The notes below the pieces were generated by a model. It was not told the DNA's origin. It made no database searches and saw only the letters and a list, made by a program, of their open reading frames with translations. Both the position numbers and the translations under genes were made by a program. Below, piece by piece: positions 29,164 through 39,541 of a DNA stretch of 64,000 nucleotides; position 1 is the stretch's first letter, and the number at the start of each line of letters is the position of its first letter. Origin of the DNA: Cryobacterium sp. GrIS_2_6 (lineage in GTDB: Bacteria > Actinomycetota > Actinomycetes > Actinomycetales > Microbacteriaceae); NCBI RefSeq assembly GCF_035984545.1, contig NZ_JAXCHP010000001.1, positions 1,984,001-2,048,000 of the forward strand, given 5' to 3'.

Positions 29164-31269
29164 TCAGCGGGTCATGCTCCGCGGCGGCACCGTGAAGCTG
29201 TCCCCGCCGTACTTCTCATTGGCGACGCTCATGACATCCGGCCACATCCGGTGCCGGGCGGTCGCGGCCTGGCCGCTGTCGAAGTACGTCGTCCGCTGGT
29301 CCTGTCCGTCGCCGGACACGTTCACGACCCCGACGACGGTGGCGACCTTCGTGCTGGCCCCGCTCATCCAGGTGTCCTTGTTGTCGTCGGTGGTGCCGGT
29401 CTTGCCGATCATCGGCACCCGTGGCGTTGTGGCTCGGTAGGAGGCCGCCGCTGTTCCGCTCGTCATGACCCGTTGCATCGCATAACTCATCCCCGCGGCG
29501 ACGTCCGTGCTGACGGACTGCGTGCAGCTCGACGTCGGTGCGGGAATCTCCGCACCGTCCGGCCCGGTGATCCTGTCGATCAGGATCGGCGTGCACGTCA
29601 CGCCGTCGTTGGCGATCCCGGCATAGGCGGCCGCCATGGTGAGGGGCGCGATCTCGTTTGTTCCGAGCACGGATGCCGCGCCCTGCTCGAGCGCATTCCC
29701 GTCGGCACGGTGCACGCCGAATGCTTCGGCCGTCTTGCGGATGCCGCACAGGTCGAGTTCCTTGGCCATACCGATGAAACCCGTGTTGATCGACTGGATG
29801 GTCGATTGCAACGCCGAACTGTACGACCCGTTCTCGGAGGAGGTATCGTTCTTCGGGTTGAACGCCGTCCCGTAACTTTGCGACCCGTTGCAACTGTCCT
29901 CGAACGTCCCCCAGTTCGACCGGGGCCGGGAACTCACGGACTCGGAAAGGGAATGACCTTCGTTGAGCCACTCGGCAAGGGTGAAGACCTTGTACGTCGA
30001 CCCGGTCTGGAACCCGTTGGAGCCGCCCTGGCCGAGGTCGGTGTTGTAGTTGATGCCGCTGTAGTTGTCTCCGGTCGCCTGCACGGCAGGGTCCTGGCTG
30101 TAGTCCTTGTTCTGGGCCATGTCGAGCACTCGCCCGGTTCCGACCTCCACACTCGTGATGACCCCGCCGACGTCCCAGCCCGGATACGTCGCCGGCACGT
30201 TCGCCTTCATCGTGGTCTCGGCGGCGGACTGCAGATCGAGGTCAAGGGTCGTGTAGACGTTGTACCCGCCGAGTCGGACGTTGGCCAGCCGTGTCTCGGC
30301 ATCCGGCCCGAATGCCGGGTCTTTGCGGAGCGTTTGCATCACGAGGTCGCAGAAGTAGGCGCTGCCGCCAGCGGTCTGGCACCCGGTGCTCGGTTCGGTG
30401 ATAGTCGGTTCGATCGGGGCGTTGATCGCTGCATCGTGATCTGCCTGGCTGACCTTGCCGTGCTCGAGCATCGCATCGAGGATGTAATCGCGCCTGTCCT
30501 TGTTGTCGGCATAACCATTGGCCGCCCCGTTTGTGACGCTGTCCGGCTTGTCGAGCTGGAATTTGACCGGGTTGTTGACAATCGCGACGAGGCTCGCGGC
30601 CTGTGGCAACGTGAGGTTGGCCGCCGTGGTGTTGAAGTAATAGCTCGCCGCGGCCTCGATCCCGTAGACGGATCCGCCGAAGCCCGTGATGTTCAGGTAC
30701 TGGCGCAGGATTTCATCTTTGGAGTACTTCTTCTCGAGGCCGATGGCGAGGCTCATCTCCTTGAGCTTCCGGTCCGGACTCGCCTCGGTGGCCGTGTTGT
30801 AGCAGTCCGCGCGTTCCGTCTCGTCGGTGAGCGCTTCGCACTTCTGCACGAGCACGTTCTTCACGTACTGCTGGGTGATCGAGGAGCCGCCCCTCGTGGT
30901 GCCGGTGAAGACGGTCGCGACGATGCCGGTCACGGTACCCCAGATGTCGACGCCTCCATGGTCGTAGAAGCCCGGATCCTCTCCCGAGGTCGCGGCATCC
31001 TTCACGAAGGGGCTGATCGCGTCGAACGCGACCTCGACGCGGTTCTGGTCGTAGAACGACGCGAGGAGATAGGGGGTCCCCGCGCTCGTGGTCGCGTAGA
31101 GATTGCTCTTCTGCGACAGCCGGCCGATCTCGAGGTCGTCGGGCAGGTTCACGACGATGACGGTCACGACGGTCGCGATGACGGCGACGACGACACCCAT
31201 TGCGATCAGGACGATGGAACGACGGCGGTGTCGGCGGTCCTTCTTCCTGCTGGGCGGTGAAGTTGTCAT
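29164..31269 (-). CDS. Class A penicillin-binding protein
   Basis: Bifunctional peptidoglycan glycosyltransferase/transpeptidase. The 701-residue protein has an Arg/Lys-rich cytoplasmic tail, one membrane segment (about residues 20-42), and a GT51 domain with EDPGFYDHGGVD, then GGSSITQQYVKN and the GLEKKYSKDEILRQYLN segment. The transpeptidase domain has the active-site STYK (TGSTYKVF) near residue 405 and KTGT (GKTGTTDDNKD) near residue 615. No PASTA repeat is present. ATG 31269 starts the basic tail; the upstream in-frame sequence is leader. Confidence 0.93.
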   Translation of the reverse strand: MTTSPPSRKKDRRHRRRSIVLIAMGVVVAVIATVVTVIVVNLPDDLEIGRLSQKSNLYATTSAGTPYLLASFYDQNRVEVAFDAISPFVKDAATSGEDPGFYDHGGVDIWGTVTGIVATVFTGTTRGGSSITQQYVKNVLVQKCEALTDETERADCYNTATEASPDRKLKEMSLAIGLEKKYSKDEILRQYLNITGFGGSVYGIEAAASYYFNTTAANLTLPQAASLVAIVNNPVKFQLDKPDSVTNGAANGYADNKDRRDYILDAMLEHGKVSQADHDAAINAPIEPTITEPSTGCQTAGGSAYFCDLVMQTLRKDPAFGPDAETRLANVRLGGYNVYTTLDLDLQSAAETTMKANVPATYPGWDVGGVITSVEVGTGRVLDMAQNKDYSQDPAVQATGDNYSGINYNTDLGQGGSNGFQTGSTYKVFTLAEWLNEGHSLSESVSSRPRSNWGTFEDSCNGSQSYGTAFNPKNDTSSENGSYSSALQSTIQSINTGFIGMAKELDLCGIRKTAEAFGVHRADGNALEQGAASVLGTNEIAPLTMAAAYAGIANDGVTCTPILIDRITGPDGAEIPAPTSSCTQSVSTDVAAGMSYAMQRVMTSGTAAASYRATTPRVPMIGKTGTTDDNKDTWMSGASTKVATVVGVVNVSGDGQDQRTTYFDSGQAATARHRMWPDVMSVANEKYGGDSFTVPPRSMTR

Positions 31270-31309
31270 GCTACGACTATGGCTTTCATTTCTGGACGAG
31301 TGGTACGAA

Positions 31310-31355
31310 GAAGGCGGATGCCGCCGGACCCGCGGGTCCACCGGCATCCGCCTTC
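31310..31355 (-). terminator. Hairpin after the second RNase J gene
   Basis: A perfect 14-bp inverted repeat (arm GAAGGCGGATGCCG at 31310-31323, partner at 31342-31355) follows the second RNase J stop by about 10 bp. No T-tract follows, but strength and position fit a terminator or 3'-end stabiliser before the PBP gene. Confidence 0.6.
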
Positions 31356-31364
31356 GAGTGGTTG

Positions 31365-33053
<1,689 letters not shown>

Positions 33054-33386
33054 TTAGATAAACTCATTTCTTGGCGAAACCGCGCACAGGGCAACCGGTC
33101 TCATAGCCGGCGCCGGGTCTATCCGGCAGCCGTGGTGACGGGGTTATGCAAATCAGAAGGTGATGCGCGCGTCAGGTCGCGAGGCCGTGAGCCTCATTCG
33201 ACATCGGCGAAGCCGTGGAAAGCCATCCGGGTGTGTGTGGAACCGCAGAGCGTGAAAGCGCAGCTGTGGATGGCCGTCGAATCGCGCTGTCAACGCACAA
33301 TTCTACCGCATGCGGGCCGCCCGCTCCCCCGGCGGTTCTCCTGCCGTCCCCAGCCGACTCGGAGACTTCGCTAATAGCCTGCGATT
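33054..33386. other. 333-bp intergenic region, no gene seen
   Basis: Lies between the divergent second RNase J gene and the glutathione peroxidase gene. Both promoters must be here. The end near RNase J is AT-rich (TTTATCTAATTGAC), compatible with a -10. The other end has TAATAG twelve bases before the peroxidase ATG. No conserved RNA, repeat or small ORF with a ribosome binding site was recognised in the middle. Confidence 0.6.
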
Positions 33387-33893
33387 ATGCCTTCTTCTTC
33401 CCCCCTGTACGACGCCCCGCTCACCCTCATCGACGGCACGGAGACGACATTCGCCGACTATCGCGGCAAGACCGTTCTCGTGGTCAATGTCGCATCCAAG
33501 TGCGGCTTCACGCCCCAGTACGCGGGCCTCGAGGCCCTCTACGGGCGCTTCAAGGACGACGGCCTCGTCGTCCTCGGCCTGCCGTGCAACCAGTTCATGG
33601 GCCAGGAGCCCGGGGAGTCCGCCGACATCGAGGCCTTCTGCCAGCTGAACTACGGTGTCACCTTCCCGATGACCGAGAAGGTGGATGTCCGGGGCAAGCA
33701 CCAGCATCCGCTCTACGCCCAGCTCACCAAGTTCAAGTCCGGCCTGCTGCCTGGCCTCGTCAAGTGGAATTTCGAGAAGTTCCTCGTGAACGCAGAGGGC
33801 CAGATCGTGGACCGCTTCGCCTCGACCGTCGAGCCCGAGTCGCCAGAGCTCGTCGGCGCGATCGAGAAGACGCTCGCCTCCGCCGCCGCCTGA
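33387..33893 (+). CDS. Glutathione peroxidase family protein
   Basis: A 168-residue thiol peroxidase of the glutathione-peroxidase fold. The peroxidatic cysteine is in VASKCGFTPQY near residue 37; the catalytic Gln is in LPCNQFMGQEPG near 70, and the Trp/Asn pair in VKWNFEKF near 130. It is a Cys, not Sec, enzyme. In actinobacteria lacking glutathione such proteins usually take electrons from thioredoxin. No strong ribosome binding site precedes the ATG, so the transcript may be nearly leaderless. Confidence 0.92.
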   Translation: MPSSSPLYDAPLTLIDGTETTFADYRGKTVLVVNVASKCGFTPQYAGLEALYGRFKDDGLVVLGLPCNQFMGQEPGESADIEAFCQLNYGVTFPMTEKVDVRGKHQHPLYAQLTKFKSGLLPGLVKWNFEKFLVNAEGQIVDRFASTVEPESPELVGAIEKTLASAAA

Positions 33894-33900
33894 CCCGGGT

Positions 33901-34569
33901 TCAGTAGCTCGAGGTGCAGACGCAGAGCTCGTTGCCCTCGACGTCGGCGAGCACCCACCAGTCGGGGGCGTGCTCGTCGGTGAGCAGCGTGCCACCGGCC
34001 TCGACGATCGCGCTGACGCGTTCCTCGGCGCCGTCACCCGGCACGTAGACGTCCAGATGGATACGATTTCGGTCGGTGCGGGCGATCTCCATGTGCTGGA
34101 ACCAGACCCTCGGCCCATGACCGCGCGGGTCGATGAGGTCAACGTCGCCGTCGCCGTCCGCCGGCAGCTCGACATAACCGAGGCCGACGCGCCAGAACGG
34201 CCGGATCGAGTCGGCGTCCGTGCAGTCGATCGCGACGTCGTACCGGGCGGGCGTCACGGCCAGGCCTTCCGCACCGAGCTCATTCGCGAGCGCCTGGATG
34301 TGCAGGGCGAGCCGAAGGTCGCGTTCGGTCACGCCGCCGAGATCGTGCGAGCGGAGCCGGAAGGCGACCGTGCCGTAGCCGAGCTCGACGTCGGGGTGGT
34401 GGCCTGCGGCATCCGCTGCCTCGGCGACGCGGTCGAGGAAGCGCACCGCCGAGGTGAAATCGCTCGTGCGATAGCTCGCGTGCAGCGCGCCGTCGAGGTG
34501 CACGAACGGGCCGCCCGCGAGCACGGGGCCGGTCTGCGCGGGACTCTGGATCGAACCGGTTGCGCTCAT
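33901..34569 (-). CDS. Fused pterin-4a-carbinolamine dehydratase-like and VOC domain protein
   Basis: A 222-residue two-domain protein. Residues ~25-105 resemble the pterin carbinolamine dehydratase fold (SYRTSDFTSAVRFLDRVAEAAD, then AGHHPDVELGYGTVAFRL with the paired histidines). Residues ~110-222 resemble a glyoxalase/VOC domain (WFQHMEIARTDRNRIHLDVYV, WVLADVEGNELCVC). Start ATG 34569 (MSATGS) is chosen because upstream codons are not homologous in type. No aromatic hydroxylase gene is nearby, so the biological substrate is unknown. It is convergent with the peroxidase gene, 7 bp apart. Confidence 0.82.
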   Translation of the reverse strand: MSATGSIQSPAQTGPVLAGGPFVHLDGALHASYRTSDFTSAVRFLDRVAEAADAAGHHPDVELGYGTVAFRLRSHDLGGVTERDLRLALHIQALANELGAEGLAVTPARYDVAIDCTDADSIRPFWRVGLGYVELPADGDGDVDLIDPRGHGPRVWFQHMEIARTDRNRIHLDVYVPGDGAEERVSAIVEAGGTLLTDEHAPDWWVLADVEGNELCVCTSSY

Positions 34570-34755
34570 GCGTCTCACTCTGCTCCGGCGCCCGCCGGCG
34601 GTCAAGGGAATGAGCCCTGCGAAAGCCGGCGGAAAGCACGGCGGACGGCCGCGGCGACCCTCTCGACGCGTCCTTCACGGATGCGCCATCGCGGGGCGTC
34701 ACACTAATCACTTTGCCCTATTCTGCGGGCCTTCTGCGTGCTAATCTCATGCGTT

Positions 34756-35271
34756 ATGCACAGTCTGGACAGGGTCGACCTCCAACTCCTCCGCGCCCTC
34801 TGCGTGGAGCCGCGCAGCACCTTCGTGGCCCTCGCCCAGCGGCTGGGCTTGTCCAGGAACACCGTGCAGGCGCGGATGGCACGCCTCGAAGAATCCAACG
34901 CGTTCCTGGCCTTCGATCGCCGGATCAATCCGATCGCCCTCGGCCACCCGCTGACGGCCTTTATCCAGGTGCACCTGCAGCAGAAGAGGCTCAGCCAGAT
35001 CGTCGCAGAACTCACCCAGATCCCCGAGATCGTTCAGGCCCACGGCATGAGCGGGTCGACGGACCTGCTCGTCCTCGTCGTGTGCACGGATGCCGACGAC
35101 CTGTTCCGCATCGACGGCACGATCCTCGCGTGCGAGGGCGTCGATCGCACGGAGACCTCGCTCGCCATGGGCGAGCTGATCCCCTACCGGATCACCCCAT
35201 TGCTCGACCGGGTCGCCCGGGAGCGCGGCCCGTCGAACCGCGCCGACGTCGATATCGACGACGAGGCCTGA
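34756..35271 (+). CDS. Lrp/AsnC family transcriptional regulator
   Basis: A 171-residue regulator with an N-terminal HTH (residues ~4-50, RVDLQLLRALCVEPRST, LGLSRNTVQARMARLEES) and a C-terminal RAM ligand-binding domain ending in ITPLLDRV. It diverges from the PCD-VOC gene and lies immediately upstream of, and parallel to, the hydrogenase-4-related operon, about 105 bp away. It could respond to an amino acid and act on either neighbour. The start ATG 34756 gives MHSLDRVD, the standard N-terminus of the family. Confidence 0.88.
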   Translation: MHSLDRVDLQLLRALCVEPRSTFVALAQRLGLSRNTVQARMARLEESNAFLAFDRRINPIALGHPLTAFIQVHLQQKRLSQIVAELTQIPEIVQAHGMSGSTDLLVLVVCTDADDLFRIDGTILACEGVDRTETSLAMGELIPYRITPLLDRVARERGPSNRADVDIDDEA

Positions 35272-35316
35272 GTCCGACGGGACGACCGCCCGCACCGCGC
35301 AGTGTCCACAATCTAT

Positions 35317-35345
35317 TTGATAAATTCATCATATAGGTATATAAA
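35317..35345 (+). promoter_or_regulatory. Promoter of the hydrogenase-4-related operon
   Basis: TTGATA at 35317-35322 and TATAAA at 35340-35345 are separated by exactly 17 bp in an AT-rich patch, a near-consensus housekeeping promoter in otherwise high-GC DNA. Overlapping it at 35320-35335 is ATAAATT-N4-ATATA, a motif repeated in the promoter of the ArsR gene at the far end of the operon. Predicted +1 is near 35352. Confidence 0.75.
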
Positions 35346-35351
35346 GAAGTA

Positions 35352-35381
35352 ATGATGTTTAGTGGCGTGGACCCCCGGTGA
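35352..35381 (+). CDS. Putative nine-residue leader peptide
   Basis: ATG 35352 coincides with the predicted +1 of the operon promoter and opens a nine-codon frame, MMFSGVDPR, whose TGA (35379-35381) overlaps the GTG start of the first operon gene as GTGA. No ribosome binding site precedes that GTG. A leaderless leader peptide coupling translation to the first gene would explain this. It is inferred from geometry only. Confidence 0.4.
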   Translation: MMFSGVDPR

Positions 35382-35863
35382 GCGTCACCAGACTGACCTC
35401 CCTCATCCGTCGCAGCGGGCGGATCGCAGAGCCGGCCCCGGCGGCCCCCGCTCTCTTCCCCGGCGCCGGGATCTTCGGCGGGAGCATCCAGGTGCGCTTC
35501 ATCAACGCCGGCGGCTGCAACGACTGCGCCCAGGAAGTCGCGAGTGCCTTCGGCCCGGTCTACGACGTCGAGCGGTACGGCGTGCGGCTCGTCGCCTCGC
35601 CGCGGCACGCTGACGTGATCCTGATCTGCGGTTCGGTGACCAGGAACATGATCGAACCGCTTCGGCGCACGGTCGTCGCGACCCCCACCCCTCGTTTCGT
35701 CGTCGCCGTCGGCGACTGCGCGATCACGGGCGGCGTCTTCGCCGACGGCTACGGTGTCGCCGGTCCGGTGTCCGACTTCGTGCACGTCGACCTCGCTGTC
35801 CCCGGCACTCCGCCGGAGCCTGCCGCCATCGTCGAAGCCCTCCGACGGATGACCGGGCGATGA
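35378..35863 (+). CDS. Hydrogenase-4-like small subunit (NuoB/HyfI-like)
   Basis: A 161-residue iron-sulfur subunit homologous to NuoB/HycG. In hydrogenases and complex I this subunit holds the [4Fe-4S] cluster next to the active site. Cysteines seen are C47 and C50 (GGCNDC), C84 (LICGSVT) and C114 (GDCAITGG). The usual last ligand, in a PGCPP motif, is replaced: residues read VPGTPPEP (T144). C84 may substitute or the cluster may differ. The protein is shorter than HyfI (about 250), lacking the ferredoxin-like extension. First gene of the operon; GTG start overlapping a tiny leader ORF. Confidence 0.8.
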   Translation: MSVTRLTSLIRRSGRIAEPAPAAPALFPGAGIFGGSIQVRFINAGGCNDCAQEVASAFGPVYDVERYGVRLVASPRHADVILICGSVTRNMIEPLRRTVVATPTPRFVVAVGDCAITGGVFADGYGVAGPVSDFVHVDLAVPGTPPEPAAIVEALRRMTGR

Positions 35864-37878
35864 ACGCCGTCGCGTCCGGCCTCGTCGTCCAGACCCTGCT
35901 CGCCCTCGCTGCCATGGCGACCGGCCTGCTCTGCCCCGTCTCGTGGCGGTCCCGCGTGACGGGCGCGCTCTGCGCCCTCCTCGGCGTCGCGGGCATCGTC
36001 ACGGGGGCCGCAGCGCTCGGCGGGGCTAACGGCGCCCTGACCATCCCGCTCGCGCTCCCGATCGATCCCCTCGTGCTCTCCCCCGACCGGCTCGGCGGCC
36101 TCTTCATGATCGTCGTCTCTGCGGTCGGCGTCCTCGTCTCCCTCTCCGGGATCGGCTCGGCCCGCGGCGCGGAGGCCTCACGCACCTCGTGGGCGGCCAT
36201 GGCCGTCTTCCTCGGCGGGATGCAGCTCGTGCCTGCCGCGACGGACGTCACGTCCTTCCTGCTGCTCTGGGAGATCATGACCCTCGGCTCCACCGTGCTC
36301 CTCCTCGCCGACCACGCGAGCCGGAGCACCGTCTACTCCGCCGCGATCTGGTACTCGGCGATGTCCCAGCTGAGCTTCTTCTTCGTGCTCGCCGGCTTCG
36401 GCGTGCTCGTCGCCGCCACCGGCGGCACCGGCTTCACGACGCTCGCGACCGTGCCGGCCGATTCCTGGCCGGCGAACCTCGCGTTCGTTCTTCTGCTCCT
36501 CGGCTTCGGCGGCAAGGCGGAGCTCGTCCCGTTGCACGTCTGGGTCCCCCGGGTGCTGCCCGAGGCGCCGAGCCACGTCGCCGCGGCGATGAGCGGCGCA
36601 ATGGTCAAGATCGGCGTCTACGGCGCGCTCCTCGTCTGCGTGCGCCTGCTGCCCTCCGGCCCGCCGTGGTGGGGCGTGCTCATCCTCGTGCTCGGCGGCG
36701 TGTCCGCCGTATACGGAATCCTGCAGGCCTCCGTCGCGAGCGACCTCAAGGTGCTGCTGGCCTACTCGACCACCGAGAACATGGGGCTCGTCTTCCTCGG
36801 CCTCGGGGCATCCGTGTTGCTGCGCAGTTACAACGCGACGGCCGCCGCCGACGCCGCCCTCGTCGCGGCCCTTCTGCTCATGGTGAGCCACGCCGCCTTC
36901 AAGACGACCCTCTTCCTCGGCGCCGGCGCCATCGCCCACGCGACCGGCGAGCTCAACCTCGACCGCCTCGGTGGCCTGGGCAAACGGATGCCGTGGACGG
37001 CAGGCACGTTCGGCCTCGCCAGTCTCGGCGCGGCTTCGCTCCCGATCACGAGCGGCTTCGTGGCCGAGTGGATGCTGCTGCAGGCGCTGATCCACGGCGC
37101 CCGGCTGGACGGTGAGGTCGTCTCCGTCGACGCGTCGATCGCGATGCCGCTGGCCGTCGCCGTGCTCGCCCTCACGGCAGGACTCGCACTGCTGACCTTC
37201 GTCAAGGCATACGGCATCGCATTCCTGGCCCGGCCGCGCTCCCGGAAGGCGAGCATCGCCCGCGAGGTGCCCTGGGTGATGCGCGTCCCACTCGTGCTCG
37301 GCGCCCTCGCCGTCGTCGGCCTCGGGCTCATGCCCGGCCCGCTCGCCGCGGCCATCGCCGCGGCCGTCGGCCCCGTCATCGTTCCCGACGTGCACACCGT
37401 CGGCCTCGCCGGCGTCAGCCTCTCCGGCATCGACGCCGTGCTCGACCCGGGCACCCTCGTCATCCTCGCCGGACTCGTGCTCGTGCCGATCCTCGTGATC
37501 GTCGCTCTCGGCGCCCGGCGCCACCCGACCCGGGTGGACCCGCTGCCCTGGGCCGGCGGCGGCTCGAGGCTCCGGCCCCGGATGCAGTACACCGCGACCT
37601 CATACGCCGAACCACTCGTGCGGGTCTTCGACGACGTGCTGCGTCCGTCGCGCGACGTCGAGGTCACCCATGTCGGCGAGTCCCGGTACCTCGTCGAGAA
37701 GGTGCACGTCGAACAGACCGTCTCCGACGTGATCGAGACCCGGCTCTACCGGCCGGTCCTTAACGCGGCCCAGCGCTTCGGCCTCGCCGCCCGGCGCGCC
37801 CAGGACGGCAGCATCCACCGGTACCTCGGCTATTCGTTCGCCGCCCTGCTCCTCGTGCTGATCGCGGTGTCGCTGTGA
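35860..37878 (+). CDS. Proton-translocating subunit, HyfB-like
   Basis: A 672-residue polytopic membrane protein of the NuoL/M/N-MrpA antiporter family, the same length as E. coli HyfB. Key features are LLLWEIMTLGS (membrane glutamate) near residue 130, GFGGKAELVPLHVWVPRVLPEAPSHV (split: conserved Lys, then His-Val-Trp) near 215-235, and SHAAFKTTLFLGAGA near 345. About 14-16 hydrophobic helices. The ATGA overlap with the preceding gene shows coupling. It would conduct protons or sodium in the complex. Confidence 0.88.
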   Translation: MNAVASGLVVQTLLALAAMATGLLCPVSWRSRVTGALCALLGVAGIVTGAAALGGANGALTIPLALPIDPLVLSPDRLGGLFMIVVSAVGVLVSLSGIGSARGAEASRTSWAAMAVFLGGMQLVPAATDVTSFLLLWEIMTLGSTVLLLADHASRSTVYSAAIWYSAMSQLSFFFVLAGFGVLVAATGGTGFTTLATVPADSWPANLAFVLLLLGFGGKAELVPLHVWVPRVLPEAPSHVAAAMSGAMVKIGVYGALLVCVRLLPSGPPWWGVLILVLGGVSAVYGILQASVASDLKVLLAYSTTENMGLVFLGLGASVLLRSYNATAAADAALVAALLLMVSHAAFKTTLFLGAGAIAHATGELNLDRLGGLGKRMPWTAGTFGLASLGAASLPITSGFVAEWMLLQALIHGARLDGEVVSVDASIAMPLAVAVLALTAGLALLTFVKAYGIAFLARPRSRKASIAREVPWVMRVPLVLGALAVVGLGLMPGPLAAAIAAAVGPVIVPDVHTVGLAGVSLSGIDAVLDPGTLVILAGLVLVPILVIVALGARRHPTRVDPLPWAGGGSRLRPRMQYTATSYAEPLVRVFDDVLRPSRDVEVTHVGESRYLVEKVHVEQTVSDVIETRLYRPVLNAAQRFGLAARRAQDGSIHRYLGYSFAALLLVLIAVSL

Positions 37879-38876
37879 TGCGCGTGGGCACGGGCGCAGC
37901 GGCGCGCGCGGTCGAGCTGACCTGGGCCGGCATCGGGGCCCCGATCCTGATGGCCGTGCTGCAACTCGCGCTCTTCGTCTTCCTGGCCCCGCTGTTGATC
38001 GGCGTGATCCGTCAGGTGCGCGCCCGGCTCGAGGGCCGCGCGGGAGCCGGAGTCTGGCAGCCCTGGCGCGACGTCCGGAAACTCCTCGCCAAGGAGCCTG
38101 TGCACGCGGCGGACTCGAGCTGGATGCTGTCCGTCGGCCCGATCGTGCTGCTCGTCTCGAGCCTGCTGCTCTGCGTTCTGCTCCCCCTCGTCGGCACCCT
38201 CGCGCTCCCGCTCATCCCGAGCGACCTCTTCGTCATCGTCTCGGTCATGCTGATCGGCGTCGTCGCGCTCGCCCTCGTCGGGCTCGACGGCGGCACCGCG
38301 TTCGGCGGGATGGGCTCGAGCAGGCACATGACGGTCGCCGCCCTCGTCGAGCCGACCCTGCTGCTCTCGATCTACGCGCTCTCGATCCCCGCCGGCAGTT
38401 CGACGCTGTCGCTGATCGTGCAGACCCGGCTCCAGACGCCCGCCGTGATCATCTCCCCCGTGAGCCTGCTCGCGATGGTCGCCCTTGCGATCGCGATCAT
38501 GGCCGAGACGAGCCGGCTGCCCATCGACAACCCCTCGACGCACCTCGAACTCACGATGCTGCACGAGGCCATGGTGCTCGAAAGCTCGGGGCGCGACCTG
38601 GCGTGGCTCGAACTGGGCTCCTGGCTCAAGCTCGCCGCCCTGCTCGGCCTGCTCGGCAACCTCATCGTGCCGTGGGGCGTGCTCACCGACTTCACCGTGC
38701 CCGGTCTCCTCCTCGGCGCCGTCTTGGTTGCCGCCAAGGTGCTCGCCCTGGGCACCGCGCTGAGCGTCGGCGAGGTCTTCCTCGCCAAGGCGCGCCTGTT
38801 CAGCGTGCCCGAACTGCTCGCGGGGTCGTTCGCCCTCGCCCTGCTCGCCGTCACCGCCTCCTACCTGGTCGCTTAG
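37878..38876 (+). CDS. Membrane anchor subunit, HyfC/NuoH-like
   Basis: A 332-residue membrane protein of the NuoH/HycD family that links the peripheral arm to the membrane arm. About eight hydrophobic helices. The conserved family segments include QPWRDVRKLLAKEPV near residue 60 (the loop contacting the iron-sulfur subunit), MAETSRLPIDNPSTHLELTMLHEAM split near residue 210, and LESSGRDLAWLE. ATG 37878 overlaps the upstream TGA by one base. Homologous in position to M. tuberculosis hycD. Confidence 0.87.
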   Translation: MRVGTGAAARAVELTWAGIGAPILMAVLQLALFVFLAPLLIGVIRQVRARLEGRAGAGVWQPWRDVRKLLAKEPVHAADSSWMLSVGPIVLLVSSLLLCVLLPLVGTLALPLIPSDLFVIVSVMLIGVVALALVGLDGGTAFGGMGSSRHMTVAALVEPTLLLSIYALSIPAGSSTLSLIVQTRLQTPAVIISPVSLLAMVALAIAIMAETSRLPIDNPSTHLELTMLHEAMVLESSGRDLAWLELGSWLKLAALLGLLGNLIVPWGVLTDFTVPGLLLGAVLVAAKVLALGTALSVGEVFLAKARLFSVPELLAGSFALALLAVTASYLVA

Positions 38877-38884
38877 GAGCATCC

Positions 38885-39541
38885 GTGTTCGATACCACCT
38901 ACCCGCAACTCATCGGCCTCTGCACCGGCACGCTGCTGCTCACGAGCGCGCTGATGGTCTGGCGGCACTCGATGCTCGCCTCGATCCGCCTGCTCGCAGT
39001 GCAGGGCCTCGCCCTCGCCGCGCTCGTCGCCGTGATCGGCGTGCAGAAGGGCGAGCTCGAGGTCATCCTCGTCGCTGTGCTCGTGCTGCTCGTCAAGGGC
39101 CTCGGCCTGCCGTGGGTGCTCGCCCATGAGTCGAAGGCAACGACCCGAACGGATGAGGCCCCGCGCCTGAATCCGACGGCCTCGCTCCTGACCGTCGCCC
39201 TGCTCACGATCCTCGCCTACGTGGTCTCGAGCCGGGTGCTGGCCAGGGACACGAGCGTGTCCGCGCACGCCGCGCCGATCGGGCTCTCGATGGTGCTGAT
39301 CGGCTTCCTGCTGCTCGTCACCCGCAGGCAGGCGCGGTCGCAGCTGATCGGCTTCCTCGTGCTCGACAACGGCATCGCGACCGTCGCCTTCCTGACGAGC
39401 GGCGGCGTCCCGCTCGTGCTCGAGCTCGGCATCTCCCTCGACGTTCTCCTCGTCGTGATGATCCTCTACGTCTTCGCGGGGCGGATGCACAACAAGTTCG
39501 GCAATACGGACATCGACCAGCTGAGAAAGTTGCACGACTGA
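38885..39541 (+). CDS. Membrane subunit, HyfE-like
   Basis: A 218-residue membrane protein matching HyfE in length and order; it is related to the NuoK/MrpC-type small subunits with extra N-terminal helices. Six hydrophobic segments are visible, with GLPWVLAHESK after helix three, RRQARSQLIGFLVLDNGI near residue 150 and the final MHNKFGNTDIDQLRKL tail, a conserved C-terminus in this family. GTG 38885 is preceded by GGAG. Role: part of the ion-conducting membrane arm. Confidence 0.85.
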   Translation: MFDTTYPQLIGLCTGTLLLTSALMVWRHSMLASIRLLAVQGLALAALVAVIGVQKGELEVILVAVLVLLVKGLGLPWVLAHESKATTRTDEAPRLNPTASLLTVALLTILAYVVSSRVLARDTSVSAHAAPIGLSMVLIGFLLLVTRRQARSQLIGFLVLDNGIATVAFLTSGGVPLVLELGISLDVLLVVMILYVFAGRMHNKFGNTDIDQLRKLHD

